DNA of 64,000 nt from Asterias amurensis (lineage: Eukaryota > Echinodermata > Asteroidea > Forcipulatida > Asteriidae): the NCBI RefSeq assembly GCF_032118995.1, contig NC_092667.1, forward strand, positions 5,200,931-5,264,930. The letters are read 5' to 3'. The notes beneath the pieces are model-generated. The model saw only the letters and a list, made by a program, of their open reading frames with translations, was not told the origin of the DNA and ran no database searches. Position 1 is the first letter of the stretch; every line of letters starts with the position of its first letter. Both the position numbers and the translations under genes were made by a program. This document shows positions 48,541 through 60,337 of this stretch, piece by piece.

Positions 48541-50740
48541 GTAAGATGCAAAGTTTACTTCTAATTCTGAATTTTAGAAAAAGGGCTTGAGGGTCTTTGA
48601 TATCTTTCCTTCTGATTTTTTTTTTTTTTAAAGGAGCAACAGTTGTAGGAGTTGAGTGCCACAAGGTATAATCTGAAAATTTATGTAAGGAACTTTTGTT
48701 TGTGGTCTAGGACAGTTGACTATTGTGTCATTGAGCAAGAGACTCAACCATAAATTGCTTCTCTTAACCCAGGTGGATAAATAGGAAGCCTTTCTGGGCT
48801 GAGACATGTTGCATAATATCCTGTAGTGTTGACATGATTCCTAGGGAGTTAAGACAGTTTGAGGATGCTTTGTTTTGTATGCTCTCCATGGTATGCTCTA
48901 TGGCCAGACAAAAACATAGTACTATTCAGCGACTGTGTTCTCCCAAGTACAGTTTTCCGCCACCCAATCACCTGCTAAAACAACTTCGAACAAGTAAACA
49001 TTTTCCCCAACTAGACATCCCTAATTTTGGAAGCATATAATTGACCACAAGCTGTTGGACTAGAGTAATTGACAAGCTAACCAGTCCTACTGGCTTTCCA
49101 CTGGGGAAACAAATTAATGGAAAACCATGCGTTTACTAAGAATAAAACATTATAAGTCTGCTACTTTGCAAATGACTGTAATTAAAGATAAATTCTTTAT
49201 TTTGTTCACCCTAATAAAACCAACTGATCAAGTTACTAAGAATGTGAAGTGTTTATATCTCAACCAAACACAAACACAGCCACGGCAGTATTAAACACAT
49301 TATTCCTCATTGTGTTTAATTAATACTCACAACAGAGAGTCAAAATTGCCTCATTCGAGATGCACTCGTCATAAAAAGGTGCCCCGGCCATCTGCCCAAA
49401 GTAAAGTCTGAGCGTCCGTCGCTAGGGAGGGCTTAGCAACGAGTCGTGTAATAAACCTGGATGGCCCCGTCAGATCAGTTGCCGAATGGCGTGCGATTGA
49501 TTTTTGTTTTTAAAGTGGTATTTAATTACACCTCATCCAATGAAAGCTGTTGACACATGACGTTATTTGTGGTGTGGCAGGGTTTGATACTGAACCAATA
49601 TTTATATCTGTGCCGTGATCTGTGTTCAGGGAGAATTTTTTAATTTATTTTTAATTAAAATGTACGGGGATGGTGTGTCTGTACTAGACAAAATGTAACA
49701 CCGTAGAATTTTAACAATGGTCTCCGAGGGTATGCATAGTCCAATAGGGTTTCGAATTGGTAAATGGAACACTGGCCTGTGTGTAGTACTAGTATTTAAA
49801 GTAGTGGGCCAGCAACCTCCCATAACTAAGTCTTGCTGTGTCTTGTCTTATAGTGTTCATCTGAACATTGTTTTCTTATCTTTCCAATTCTTAAATCACC
49901 TTCTCTCTAAAGGGTATACCCCCCCCCCATGTATTTAACATTGTTGAGGGTAAAAATATAAATGATACATTGTATGCGCACAATTTTTTTTATTTTCAGT
50001 TATTTTCTTCAAACTACCCACCAATTTTTAACACTGCAGTTTATAATTCCAAATGGCCATCCAGCCCTGTAATTGTATTAAAAAAAACTTCTCCGCTAGC
50101 GAGATTTGTTTCGTTAGAAATACAACACCCAAGATGTGAATGAATCGGCTACAGAACAAACGTCACCTCATTATTTATTAACACAACAATCTGTTGTAAT
50201 CGCGCAGGTGTTTTTTTTAAGAAGTTTTTTTTTTTCAATAAACCCATAAATATCAATGATTTATAACAAATGCACACTCTTGAATACAGTACCCTTCATC
50301 TTGAAACTCTCTCCCACTTCTTCAGAATATAAATTGCTGGATGCTGCAGTCAGTTTATTGACATTAGTGTTTTAAGGTTTAGGTTTGTTACAGTGAAGGC
50401 ATTTTGCTGACAGTCTTGTGATAAATCGTAGAGGTCTCCCGTCAAACCCATGCAGGGCTTGATTTTTCAACAAATAAACAAGAAATTACTTTTTAAGTCA
50501 TAACTCATGTTCTTGCGAGATCCCTGTTAAGATCTGTCATCAAACTTTAATAAGAGAATTTGTTTAACACCTTAAATCACATCAAGGAAGTTGTACGTGC
50601 ATTCTTTGTGGAGTATACATGTAGGCATACCAAGTCTGTTTGTCAAAGTACATGGTAGACCAACTGCAGAGTCGAACTCTGGGAACTTTTTAGTGGTAAC
50701 TTTGTGTAAAAGCTTTTGGATTTGATGTGCAACTGATATT
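48541..50740. other. Probable intron, no gene recognised
   Basis: AT-rich sequence after the third ankyrin exon. Short open frames here lack similarity to known proteins and splice context. A slightly GC-richer patch lies at 49,370-49,490. Confidence 0.4.
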
Positions 50741-50744
50741 TCCA

Positions 50745-50870
50745 TGGAGGCCATTCGCCCTGGTGCCCTGGGCTTGGCCTTGGAGCCCCTTGAACAAATT
50801 GTCCAATGGAAGTGCCCTTTGCTGTGTGGAAATGGCCTTGCCCCCTCAAAGATTAAATTACAGGTCTGAA
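50745..50870 (+). repeat. TGCCCTTTG-type dispersed repeat, short copy
   Basis: cgccctggtgccctgggctt, tgccctttgctgtgtgg and cttgccccctcaaagatt recur in order in the longer copies at 54,690-55,022 and 62,795-63,115. Confidence 0.6.
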
Positions 50871-50961
50871 ACCACGATCATGGCCAGCTAGGTATTTTGT
50901 CTTTTTTTATTTTATTTTATAAAACTGAATTTAAATTTTCCGTTATTTGACCCAGCCACCA

Positions 50962-51203
50962 ATAATTTCAAATAAAAAAACCCAATCAAGTTTGTTTTAA
51001 GCCTCATAATAATGTAAAGTATGCTGTAAGGTTTAATTAATTCTTATCATAACCACACTGCGTTAACGGACAATTAGAGACCATAATTTCAAATAAAAAA
51101 ACCCAATCAAGTTTGTTTTAAGCCTCATAATAATGTAAAGTATGCTGTAAGGTTTAATTAATTCTTATCATAACCACACTGCGTTAACGGACAATTAGAG
51201 ACC
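50962..51203. repeat. Perfect 121-bp tandem duplication
   Basis: Two adjacent copies, 50,962-51,082 and 51,083-51,203, each from ataatttcaaataaaaaaac to acaattagagacc, with no difference seen. Recent duplication or an assembly artefact. Confidence 0.92.
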
Positions 51204-54060
51204 ATTACTTAATGTGTTGCTGTAGGGCGTCTAACATAATTAATGACCAAAAGATGGGCATCGCAGAATGTAAGGTGATTAACCTTTTGTATTTTTCGTT
51301 CTACTTGAAAATGTTCTAAGACTAACAAGTGTATTGTTTGTTTAAAGTAAACAAGCTAAATTGAATTCTCAATACACTATTAGTGAGTCAATTTCAAAGT
51401 GGTTGTGCAGGGCCCGTTTTGTTCCTGAGCAAAACAGAATTTTGTCAGACTTTTCTGATGCAGCTGTTTTGCAGGTGTCTATATGGCAAGCAAGCAAAGA
51501 ACAATTTCCCTTGTATTGTTGTCGTTTTTCAAAAAGTGGCGAATCTGCATCCCAGTGCAGAGAAAACTGCATTTGAAGTTGAGCTTTTTGTAAACTACAT
51601 TTTAAATCAAATTTTTAGGAAATTTGAGGGGAGGGCGACACTGCTCTCCTTAAAATGCAATCTACACATCATGTTGGGAAAATGTCATAATATGCGCTTT
51701 TGTGATCACAAAAGGTCCATAGCTTGTACACCATTTACATAGGGTTTACATTGGGACTACTTCAGTTATCCTGCACTTTGTGTTGCTAAGTATTGCACAT
51801 GTTCACTCCGGGACGTGGCTTATCAACTTTGTTCTCGGGGTGACACCAAAAACGGGCCAACAAAAGGTGATTTCTCAGTAAGTCAACAAGCAATTGATCA
51901 CAGTCAAGTAGTCTCATTATAACTACTGATAGGACACGTAAGCCTCTTGCATTGTACGTAGTCCATCTCCGCAGTTGTTACGGCGGAAAAACAGTTCGGG
52001 TAAAATAGAAGCTGTCTTGAGAAGACTGGGCAATCTCCTCATGCTTGATTAATGATAAATCTTGGTCTTGTTCTCTGTCTCAAGTACCAGTAATGGATGC
52101 TACTACTCATCGTACAAAAAGGAACCAGACTATTTTTTCACTCAAGCCTCGATTTGGTTACATTGAGTTGAAGGGGAGAAAATCCAGAATCTTTAATATG
52201 GTCCCACTATGATGAAGGGAGACTACAGTGAAAGTGTACCGCTTTGACGGGTGTGAAAAATGAGCGAATTCGCAAACACTGAATCAAAGTTTATTCTACA
52301 ATTTGGGGCCTACGTGCGTTTCATAGCTGATGTGTACTAAATGTATACAATCAGTTGATATATACCCCATGGATTGATTGATGAAGTATGTTGTGTGTGT
52401 TCACATACAAAAAAAGTAGTTTTTGTCTGTGTTTACACATCAAACAGTGGGGACTGTATGTTTGTTAGTGACACAGTTTTCTCTGGTAAATTATGCAGTT
52501 GTGTGCTCTGTGTACAGTGAAAGGTCTGTGATTTGTCAGGTATTCTTCCAGATTGTGTTAAGGATTTATTTTTGCATATTTAGTCACCATTTTCTCAAAG
52601 AAGCACTTCTATACATAAAATCATATTTTTTGGATTTTCAACATTTTGGATGCTTTCATTGGAATAAATATTTTCCCCCAAGTTCAAACTATAAAACGCT
52701 ATAGTTTTTTTGACATTATTGTTGTAGTCATAGCACAAGGTCAATTGCACAAAATTTACAGTTTTGAGTTTTCTTGGTTAGCCACACTTTGATTTGCTGG
52801 GGGGGTTTTTACGTTAAAGGTTATAGCGCTGAAACAGTGCAAAAAACAAGTACCTGTACTCTAGGTTTTGAGTTTCCATGAAGAGGCACTTTTGAATGAC
52901 CTAGATAAATTTGAGTTTTCTCGAACAGACACTTTCGTTTACGCATTGGTTTGTATCTTCAAATCCGGTTTTCTTCAAACAAGTTTTGCTGCAGGGGCTA
53001 AAATGTCTATTCGTGAAACATTGACGATGCACATTAAGAAAAGAAACACAAACACTTGTAGACAGGTTCAGATTATCCAATATACACACTCTGTGCCTAA
53101 GGGGCTTCGACAAAACATTGGATGGCTAGTTGTTCTCTTTGTTGTGATTTTGGGAACCTGCAAGTACTTCGAAACAAAACTTCCATAAGATTTTTTTTGT
53201 GTGGATCTCAATAATTTGAGGACTTTAAAGCAGGTGCATTTTTTTCATATTCTTTCTCTAAAACTACATTACATTTTATAGACGTTCAACAGCATTCAGC
53301 AGCTCTCCAGTGCTCTTTAAAAGAAAATTTGTTTTCATCTTTAACTTTTGGAGTAACTACAAAGTATACCCTGCCTTTAAATACACAAGTCCTTAGCACT
53401 GAGCATGTAACTTGATCGATTACTAGTCTATTTACATAGCCCTCCCCAACACTTTACATAACACCACTGATGTTTTGTGGACTGCCCCTCGAAGAGAAGT
53501 ATTTGCCATTGATCCTGTTCGTGTGTCAACTCTTTTTTGTGAAAGGTAAATAAATTGTAAGTTTGTACAACAGTGAGTGCCCCTTTGTGCACGAATGGCT
53601 TCTGTTTCCTCTACATCCATAAGCCTGTCAATAAATAGTATAGAAGCAAACATTTAAACAGAATTTGTTTGAGTGAGAAATTGTTAGGAATGATATAAAA
53701 GTAGGCTTTCTGGTAAAAATTACTAAATTTGTTGTATTATTTATAACTTTATTTTGTTATTTTATTTACTAATTTGTTATAAAAAATTAAAAAATAAACA
53801 TAATTACATTAATTTATTTAGTTTTCATTTTACTTTATATTCTGTTTTTTTTTTTTTTTTATGGTTGCTTTCCCTCATAAAATTAATTTTGAATAACAAG
53901 CTCCACGTAATCTAATAATTTGGCACCAGGTGTGTCATTCACGACTCAACTTAGCAATTTATAATAAATGTAGGCCTGCACTGTTTTTATTTTGTATTAG
54001 TAATAAAATCACAGAAAACTTGTTTCTTAACCAGGACATTTTTTACAAAGGTAATGCTTT
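51204..54060. other. AT-rich stretch without a recognised gene
   Basis: Several open frames of 70-119 codons (for example 51,383-51,742 and 52,868-53,188 on the plus strand) do not resemble known proteins and lack splice or regulatory context. I treat them as chance. 53,700-53,880 is very AT-rich. Confidence 0.4.
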
Positions 54061-54064
54061 ATGC

Positions 54065-54194
54065 TTTATACCCCACGATTCGAATCCCATCCGAGTAATA
54101 TGCCTGTGATATTTGTTCACAGGACTCCGACTCAGGAAAGTACCGAGTATACATTGCTTACACACATGTATCGGTGTATGGGTAAAAAAAAAAA
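54065..54194 (+). repeat. tRNA-derived SINE, family S1, copy 2
   Basis: gattcgaatccc (B-box-like) with gagtaatatgcctgtgat, ggaaagtaccgagtataca and gtgtatgggtaaaa plus an A-rich tail, matching 38,458-38,605. Confidence 0.72.
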
Positions 54195-54429
54195 AATTCT
54201 TTATCCCTGATGCAAATTTAACATCTACTTTGTACCTTTATTGTACTTCATCTGTAAGACAATTTTGGGGGAGAAAACCAATTATAGACAAGTGAGTTGC
54301 TGAAGGACACACTACCTTCTGTCCTTGCTTGGGATTCTAATCCATATCAAATGACTTAATTATGTAACCTTGTTCACCTCAGTCATTTTGTTACTTAATA
54401 TTTTGTAAAATATTAATCCACAAGGGAAA

Positions 54430-54549
54430 CTGACTGGGTAAGTTGAAATAATTTGGGGTTGAACAAAGACAAATTGACTTTAGCTGGATTTGAACCAACA
54501 ACCTCCAGAGTAACATGCTGACGCTCTACCAACTGAGCTATCAAATCCT
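54430..54549 (-). repeat. tRNA-derived SINE, family S3
   Basis: Minus strand: GGATTTGATAGCTCAGTTGG with GGTAGAGC, then GGTTCAAATCC, with D- and T-arm pairing and an anticodon loop that would read GTT. The acceptor stem has mismatches, and the downstream body (aatttgtctttgttcaaccc) matches that of 61,850-61,950, so this is a SINE rather than a tRNA gene. Confidence 0.65.
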
Positions 54550-54689
54550 TTGTTAGTGGTCTCCCTTAGTTTATATTTTCAATCTCACCATCAAATTTTC
54601 TTTTTTAGAAAGAGAAAACTGTTTTCAATCTGCTGGTGTTTCAAACATGTTGTTTGTTGCAGCCATTGCGGCAATAAAGAAATGCTGGA

Positions 54690-55022
54690 TACAGGCCTGG
54701 CATTACACAAAGGCAGTGTGCTTCCAGGCCTGATACTTCACGGAGGCAACAGAGGCGATTGCCTCCGTTGCCCCTTGCCATTGCCCTGGTGCCCTTGAAA
54801 TGCTCCAGTAGAAATGTACAATTTCCTCATAGGGTGCCCTTTGCCAAAGAGAAAATGCCTTGGTGCCCTTACCCTTTCAAAAACAAAGCATACAGCCCTG
54901 TGCTTCTGTTGCCCTGGTCTTGGCCTTGATGCCCCTTAAAAAGTTTCCCATTCTTAAAGATTTTCTGCCCTTTGCAAAGACAAAATGGTCCTGCCCTCTC
55001 AAAGATAAAATTCAAGGCCTGC
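54690..55022 (+). repeat. TGCCCTTTG-type dispersed repeat, long copy
   Basis: Two halves: ggcctgatacttcacggagg ... aagcatacagccctg and ttgccctggtcttggccttg ... aaattcaaggcctg. Both halves recur, in swapped order, at 62,795-63,115. Confidence 0.65.
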
Positions 55023-55039
55023 GGATAATATATGTTATG

Positions 55040-55205
55040 TTGATTTAACCAAACTCTTCCTAACTTAAGACTAATCTTAGGACTTGGAATGAGTTAAGTT
55101 CTGTAACCATAGCAGTTAGGTCGCATTGAACCAACCCTAAGTTAGGACGAGTTACTCGTTCTATTCAAAATAGGATTAATCCTAACGTTTCGTGAAAACG
55201 GCTGC
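55040..55205. repeat. Foldback-type repeat with CCTAACTTAAG / CTTAGGAC blocks
   Basis: Inverted and direct copies of cctaactta, taatcttagga, ctaagttagga and gattaatccta. Left arm and right arm are imperfect. Directly precedes the large 55,262 element. Confidence 0.5.
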
Positions 55206-55261
55206 AGGGCACACATTTTTGGGAGAAATTTCTTTGATTTCATCTTATGAAAAACAATCAA

Positions 55262-55408
55262 TAGTGGGGCGGCATAACACAAAATTTAATAACAATCGTG
55301 CATTTTGTGATAAAAGCAAGGGATTTGGGATATAGGTCAATTAATATGGTACGAAAATATTTGGATATTGGGCCATTTCAATTTGTGTCCCTAGTGGCTT
55401 TGGCGGCC
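55262..55408 (+). repeat. Left terminal inverted repeat of the 4.7-kb element
   Basis: About 147 bases from tagtggggcggcataacac to ggcggcc. Pairs with 59,809-59,945. Confidence 0.8.
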
Positions 55409-56450
55409 ATTTTAAAAAATGGCCGCCAAAAGTAACTTTTATCTCTATTTTTAATGCAAAATCTACTTAAATGTGAGCTTCTTTGAGGCTATGATACTGT
55501 TGAACTGGTCTGCAAAGGTAGTGGCAACCATTAACAAGTGACTACGCACTTTGTACGGTAGAGGAGTAATTTTGGCGGCCTTTTTTTTCAATATGGCCGC
55601 CAAAATGGCCGCCAATAGCCATTTTTGTCACTATATTATTATGCAAAATCTTCTTAAATGTGAGCTTCTATGCGCCTACAAAATTGTTTAACTGGTCTGC
55701 AAAGGTAGTGGCAACTATTAACAAGTGACTTTAGAAGGAGGGGTCAATTTGGCAGCCATCTTTCAAAATGGCCGCCAAAAGCCACTTTTGTCTGTATTAT
55801 TATGCAAATCTTCTAAAGGTGAGCTTCTATGAGGCTACGATACTGGTCTGCAAAGGTGTTGGCAAATATTAATAAGTGACTGCGCATGTACGGTAGAGGA
55901 GTCATTTTGGCGGCCTTTTTTTCAATATGGCTGCCAAAATGGCCGCCAAAAGCCATTTTTGTCACTATATTATTATGCAAAATCTTCTTAAATGTGAGCT
56001 TCTATGCGGCTACAAAATTGTTAAACTGGTTTGCAAAGGTGTTGGCAACATTAATAGTTAACGACGTACCTTCTTTAGATAGAGGGGTAAGTTTGGCAAC
56101 CATTTTTCAAAATGGCCGCCAAAAGCCACTTTTGTCTCTATAGTATTGTGCAAAATCTTTTTAAATGTGAGCTTCTACGAGGCTACAACAATGGTCTGCA
56201 AAGGTGTAGGAAACTATTAATAAGTGACTGCGCACTTCGTACGGATAGTGGAGTCATTTTGGCGACCAATTTTCAAAGTGGCCGCCAATATGGCCACCAA
56301 AAGTCAAGGTTGTCTCTATATCATTATGCAAAATCTTCTTGAAAGTGAGCTTCTATGCGGCTACGAAACTATTTAACAGGTCTGCAAAGTTGTTAGCAAC
56401 TATCAATAAGTAACTACACACTTTGTACAAGCAGATAGAGGTGTCAAGCA
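55400..56450. repeat. Six-copy tandem array alternating two ~175-bp monomer types
   Basis: Units begin near 55,400, 55,580, 55,759, 55,915, 56,105 and 56,273. Each has atggccgccaaaa, ttatgcaaaatcttctt, gtgagcttcta, ggtctgcaaaggt and aataagtgact. Units 1, 3 and 5 have gaggctac and one ggccgcc block. Units 2, 4 and 6 have gcggctac (gcgcctac in unit 2) and, in their first part, a doubled ggccgccaaaatggccgcc-like block. So the true repeat is a dimer of about 350 bp. Confidence 0.8.
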
Positions 56451-56882
56451 GTTAGTTCCATGTCATTTGACACAGAGCTCTGCCACGTCTTACTGGTCGG
56501 CAAACTGAAGTGGGCCCACCCTCAATTATTCTGATACACCTCATGACCCAGTTTGCATCGTCCTATCTCTCCAAACGGCAAAATCACCTCAGCCTGTGCC
56601 TCCCCAATATGATGCTGATCCCGATGCTGACTCTCCTCCTCAGTTCCTCACTGGACAGCCTGTCAGCCAGAGACGCGCCACACATCCACCTGATAATTCT
56701 CACCTCTGCTCGTTCCATCTGCTGGATGTGCCCCACCCCCACGAGTCATGTTTCGCAGCCGTACACCATGAAGCTTCAGTCACAGGTCGTGTATTACCTG
56801 GCCCATCATCTTCAGGGGCTGCGCCGTTGGTGTCAAAAATAAATTCCATCCACTCCTCATTCGTGATGTCAATGCTGCACCC

Positions 56883-58205
56883 AGCATGTCACCCAGTTAG
56901 CTCATACATGTCGCTGCAGACCTCTGGACCCGCTTCTCTCTTCCTCACGCTGTGAACTATCACCCCAACATCTCTTACAGGAGAACGTGACGCTGGCAGC
57001 ATGAAGACTACCATCACGCCACCCTTCCCACACACACCACAAGGCCATACACCAGAGCTTGTCATTGACCCATCCCTGACTTGACTAACCCTCACCTTGG
57101 TCTTCCCAGCACTGATCTTCAGACCCTTTGTTTCTAGAAAATCTCTCCATGTTGCCATCTTTGCCTGTAACTGCTCTCTTGTCTCTGCTATAAGAACCAG
57201 GTCGTCCGCCATGTCCCAGGCAAATCGCCTCACCGCTTTGTGACACCACATCTAAACAGTAGCAAGCACCAGGGGGCGCAGTACCGAGCCCTGATATACA
57301 ACAACCTACACCTTAAACTCCTACTATCCCCTGTGCCTGTCCTCGCCACCGTACTAGCACCAAAGCACAACATCATCACAGCTCTTGTCAGCCATTCCTT
57401 CCCAACCCACTTCCTTGGTACTCAGTCAAAAGCCTTCTCAAAATAAACAACTCTGAGGTATAGAGTCTTATACCTGGCCAGCAATTGTTCCTGCATGGCA
57501 ATGACAATGGCATCAGTAGTTCCTCTCCCGGCATAAAGCCAAAACTGCATCTCATCAATCTCCACATGCTTCTTCAGCCATACCTCAAGAACTCTCTCCC
57601 ACACATTCATCGCCTGATCCAGGATCTTGATTGCTCTGAAAGAGCCACACTCCAAAGGGTCACTCTCGCCATGAACAGGGGAATCAAGATGTTGTTCTGC
57701 AAATTGCAAATCTGTGGAAAAGTGTCTTTCTGCCAAAATGCTGTCAACCACTGTAAGCTGACACCTGTAGAGGCCTTCAACTTCTCACCAACCATGACAC
57801 TCCGGATAGACCAGCGGCCTTCCCAGATTTGGTGAGCTTCAGAGGAGGCAAAAAGAACCCTCCACACTCCACTTTCCACCTCCCTGTCTCACTCATTCTC
57901 CACATTGAGCAACCGCTCCGTGTATTTTCTCAACACCTGCTGGTGAAGGTCACTATCCGTCACCATGCTACAATCGTCATTATTGACACCGTTCGCACCA
58001 GTCACATCCTGCCGCTCCTTGCCATCTGTTTGGCAATCTTAAAGAAGTGCATTATATCCTCACCACTCTGTAGATCCGCTGCAAACTCCCTTCTATTGGC
58101 ATCGTGTGCCATCCACACCTGTCTCTGTGATATCGGCTTTGCCTCGAGAATGGAGCACTGACCTCTTAGTAAGAGATTGCAGACCATGTTCAGAGGGTGC
58201 AACAT
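56883..58205 (-). pseudogene. Non-LTR retrotransposon reverse transcriptase, broken
   Basis: Minus-strand fragments in different frames follow the order of a LINE reverse transcriptase. 58,205-58,002 has FFKIAKQMARS (upstream linker); 57,879-57,607 has VMVGEKLKASTGVS; 57,751-57,422 has ECGSFRAIKILDQAMNVWER, MQFWLYAGRGTTDAI and YFEKAFD (finger and palm motifs). 57,251-56,889 has ADDLVLIAETREQLQAKM (the catalytic ADD motif) and LKISAGKTKV, followed by a cysteine pair WPCGVCGKGG. Frame changes between segments and a deletion between EKAFD and ADD show it is dead. Nested in the 4.7-kb element. Confidence 0.85.
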
Positions 58206-58570
58206 GCTAAGAAAATGGTTTAAGAACAGTTCAAAGGTTTCATCAGAGGATGTCTCATGGAAAGGTCAAACCTTCAACGATGTGATCCACCCAGTAAGCT
58301 GAAGCTGTTTAAACGCTCTACTAAACCAACCACCATGAACGGAAAGCAGCAGATAACTTTTAAAATCTGATCTGGCACTCTTCTCACTCAGTTGCTTTAT
58401 AGTGACTGTTAGAATAGATATGGAAACCTGGAAGAATTTTGTTGACACGAGAACCAAGCATTTCCCCAGCACTCTATGCAGAAACCTGTATCTGTATACT
58501 AAAGTGATTTTATTGTGTGCCTGGAACAATTTAGTGAGGAACACTCTGAGGTCCTATGACTAGCAGCGTA

Positions 58571-58860
58571 GTTCTTGATGGATCAGTTATCATACTGATG
58601 ATAAGGCCTGCTGCAGCTGTTAAGGACTTTGAGAAATATACAAACAATACCTTCATTCCAAACATTTACCTCACGGTTTCATAAAGCGTCACGTGTCAAT
58701 CTGGTATCACATTTGTTGACAATTTCCTGATAGGTACAGCTAGAGCAAAGCGTGAGAAGGGCATACGCAGACGTGCAGTTGCAGAAACTGCCATGAATTT
58801 GCTAGAACGTCTTCGTGTAGACAGCATCAAGACAGAGCTCTTTAGATTCCTATCTAATGC
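58571..58860 (+). pseudogene. Decayed transposon-type protein fragment
   Basis: Plus-strand reading gives DGSVIILMIRPAAVKDFEKY, then after a stop TARAKREKGIRRRAVAETA and RVDSIKTELFRFLSNA. I remember the pattern of D-G-x-V, a basic A-R-x-K-R-x-K-G-x-R-R-R motif and R-V-D-x-x-K-x-E-L-F-x-F-L from proteins repeated in marine invertebrate genomes, but cannot name the family. It may be the remains of the element's own protein. No intact frame. Confidence 0.5.
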
Positions 58861-59439
58861 TTCTCAATTCAGCATTTCCTTTCACCAGATGGGGCTGAAC
58901 TGAGACAGATGATGGTCTGTTTGAACCACATTGGAAAACACTACCAGATGCCTCTCAAGCCTGTAAGATGTACCTGCAACACAAGGTTGTGTGGAGAAAA
59001 GTGCACATGCACTATATCTGCATTTGAATGCACATACGTGTGTGTGGAATGTGAAGGGGCCTTGCTGACAAGTTGATTTGAACTGACCACAATGGGAGAT
59101 CGTAGCTTCAATATTTCCATCATGGTTGTGAGCCCCTATGGCCGAATAATAGTACAGCAATCCCGACATCGAAATTTTAAGTTGATAATGACTAGTGAAC
59201 CATTTTTTAGGTTCTTGAGAAACAATCATAATATTATTGTTCTGATCTCATCATAACTTATGAGTTAAAGGGGTGTTAATATTTAACAATTTTTACAATT
59301 TTTAATTTAATTGGATACAAAAGGATAGGTTTATCATTCCAGCGCTTTTTGATGAGTTTTTTTATTTTGCTGTGTTTTTATTATGTGAAAAAGACGATTG
59401 CAAAATAAAAGAATTTGATGACAAGTTGCTAAATACCCC

Positions 59440-59805
59440 CCTATAAGATGCAACATCCCCCTTTAATATGATTTTAACATTGCTTAAATTATTAAACAAT
59501 CATTTCAGATGTTAATTACATTTTAATGACATTAGTAAATGCTGGTGTTGATTTGTATGCAAACATGCCCTTAAAACTGGTATTTGGCGGTCTTTTTGGT
59601 GAAAAGTGGCCAAATGCCCCTTTAAGATGCAAAATGCCCCTTTAATATGCAAAATGCCCCTTTAATATGCTTTTAACATTGCTTAAATTTATACACAATC
59701 ATTTCAGAAGATGATAAGTGCCTATTAATGACATTTGTAAATTCTGGTGTTGATTTCTAAGCCAATATGCTCATAAAACAGTAGTATTTGGCGGCCATTT
59801 TTCAA
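59440..59805. repeat. Two-copy ~185-bp tandem repeat near the right end of the 4.7-kb element
   Basis: Both copies contain ttaacattgcttaaat, caatcatttcaga, ttaatgacatt, ctggtgttgattt and tatttggcgg. Between them are three short copies of atgcccctttaatatgc. Confidence 0.75.
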
Positions 59806-59808
59806 AAT

Positions 59809-59945
59809 GGCCGCCACGGCCCCTAGGGACGGAATTTGCGATGGCCCAATATCCAGTTTTGTTCAGAATACTATTCTCTACATCTGTGCCAAATTTGATG
59901 CTTTTATCACAAAATGCACGATAGGTTAGCTATGCCGCCCCACTA
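59809..59945 (-). repeat. Right terminal inverted repeat of the 4.7-kb element
   Basis: From ggccgccacggcccctaggg to tatgccgccccacta, the complement of 55,262-55,408 with small gaps. Confidence 0.8.
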
Positions 59946-60337
59946 CAACAAAAGTTTGTCGTAACATTTCACCATCCATTACAACCAACTGTAAGTAATT
60001 TCCCCGCATCACAAAACAAGAAAGAAGAAAAAATTCCATTGAATACCGAAACAAAAGACCAATCCCTCCTTATCCAATTTACCTCCCACGTCTCGTGCCA
60101 TGACTCCTTTCCCATGCGGGTTCCGGCCGATCGGAAAGGAACTCTCCCCAATTGCTTTATAAATCAGAATCACAGCTTGCTTGGTTTTCTTGTTGCACTC
60201 GTGATTGATCTTACAAGGTTTGTTAAGAAAGCACTGTGCCGCGGTATGTGCCATCAAGACCTCTGATTGGGGTCATGCCATTTTTTTCCTCTCTCTCATT
60301 TCCCCGGAGGCTGACCCCTGATAAATTTTAACCAGCT

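Larger units (their letters stand above)
55262..59945. mobile_element. 4.7-kb DNA transposon with ~140-bp terminal inverted repeats and internal tandem arrays
   Basis: Outer ends TAGTGGGGCGGCATA and TATGCCGCCCCACTA are exact complements. Agreement continues inward with blocks such as cgtgcattttgtgataaaag / cttttatcacaaaatgcacg, ggatattgggcca / tggcccaatatcc and tccctagtggc / gcccctaggga, then a ggcggccat/atggccgcc palindrome on each side. Inside from the left are a six-copy tandem array, a LINE fragment, a transposon-protein remnant and a second tandem array. A TA target duplication fits but is too short to prove. Superfamily not recognised; coding part decayed, so this copy is probably inactive. 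Confidence 0.75.

Noticed and set aside
51383..51742. 119-codon plus-strand frame
   Set aside because: No recognisable domain, no acceptor/donor context, and AT-rich composition like the surrounding non-coding DNA.
54477..54549. Functional tRNA gene with GTT anticodon on the minus strand
   Set aside because: Acceptor and anticodon stems have mismatches, and the downstream body recurs elsewhere (61,850-61,950) as a SINE.
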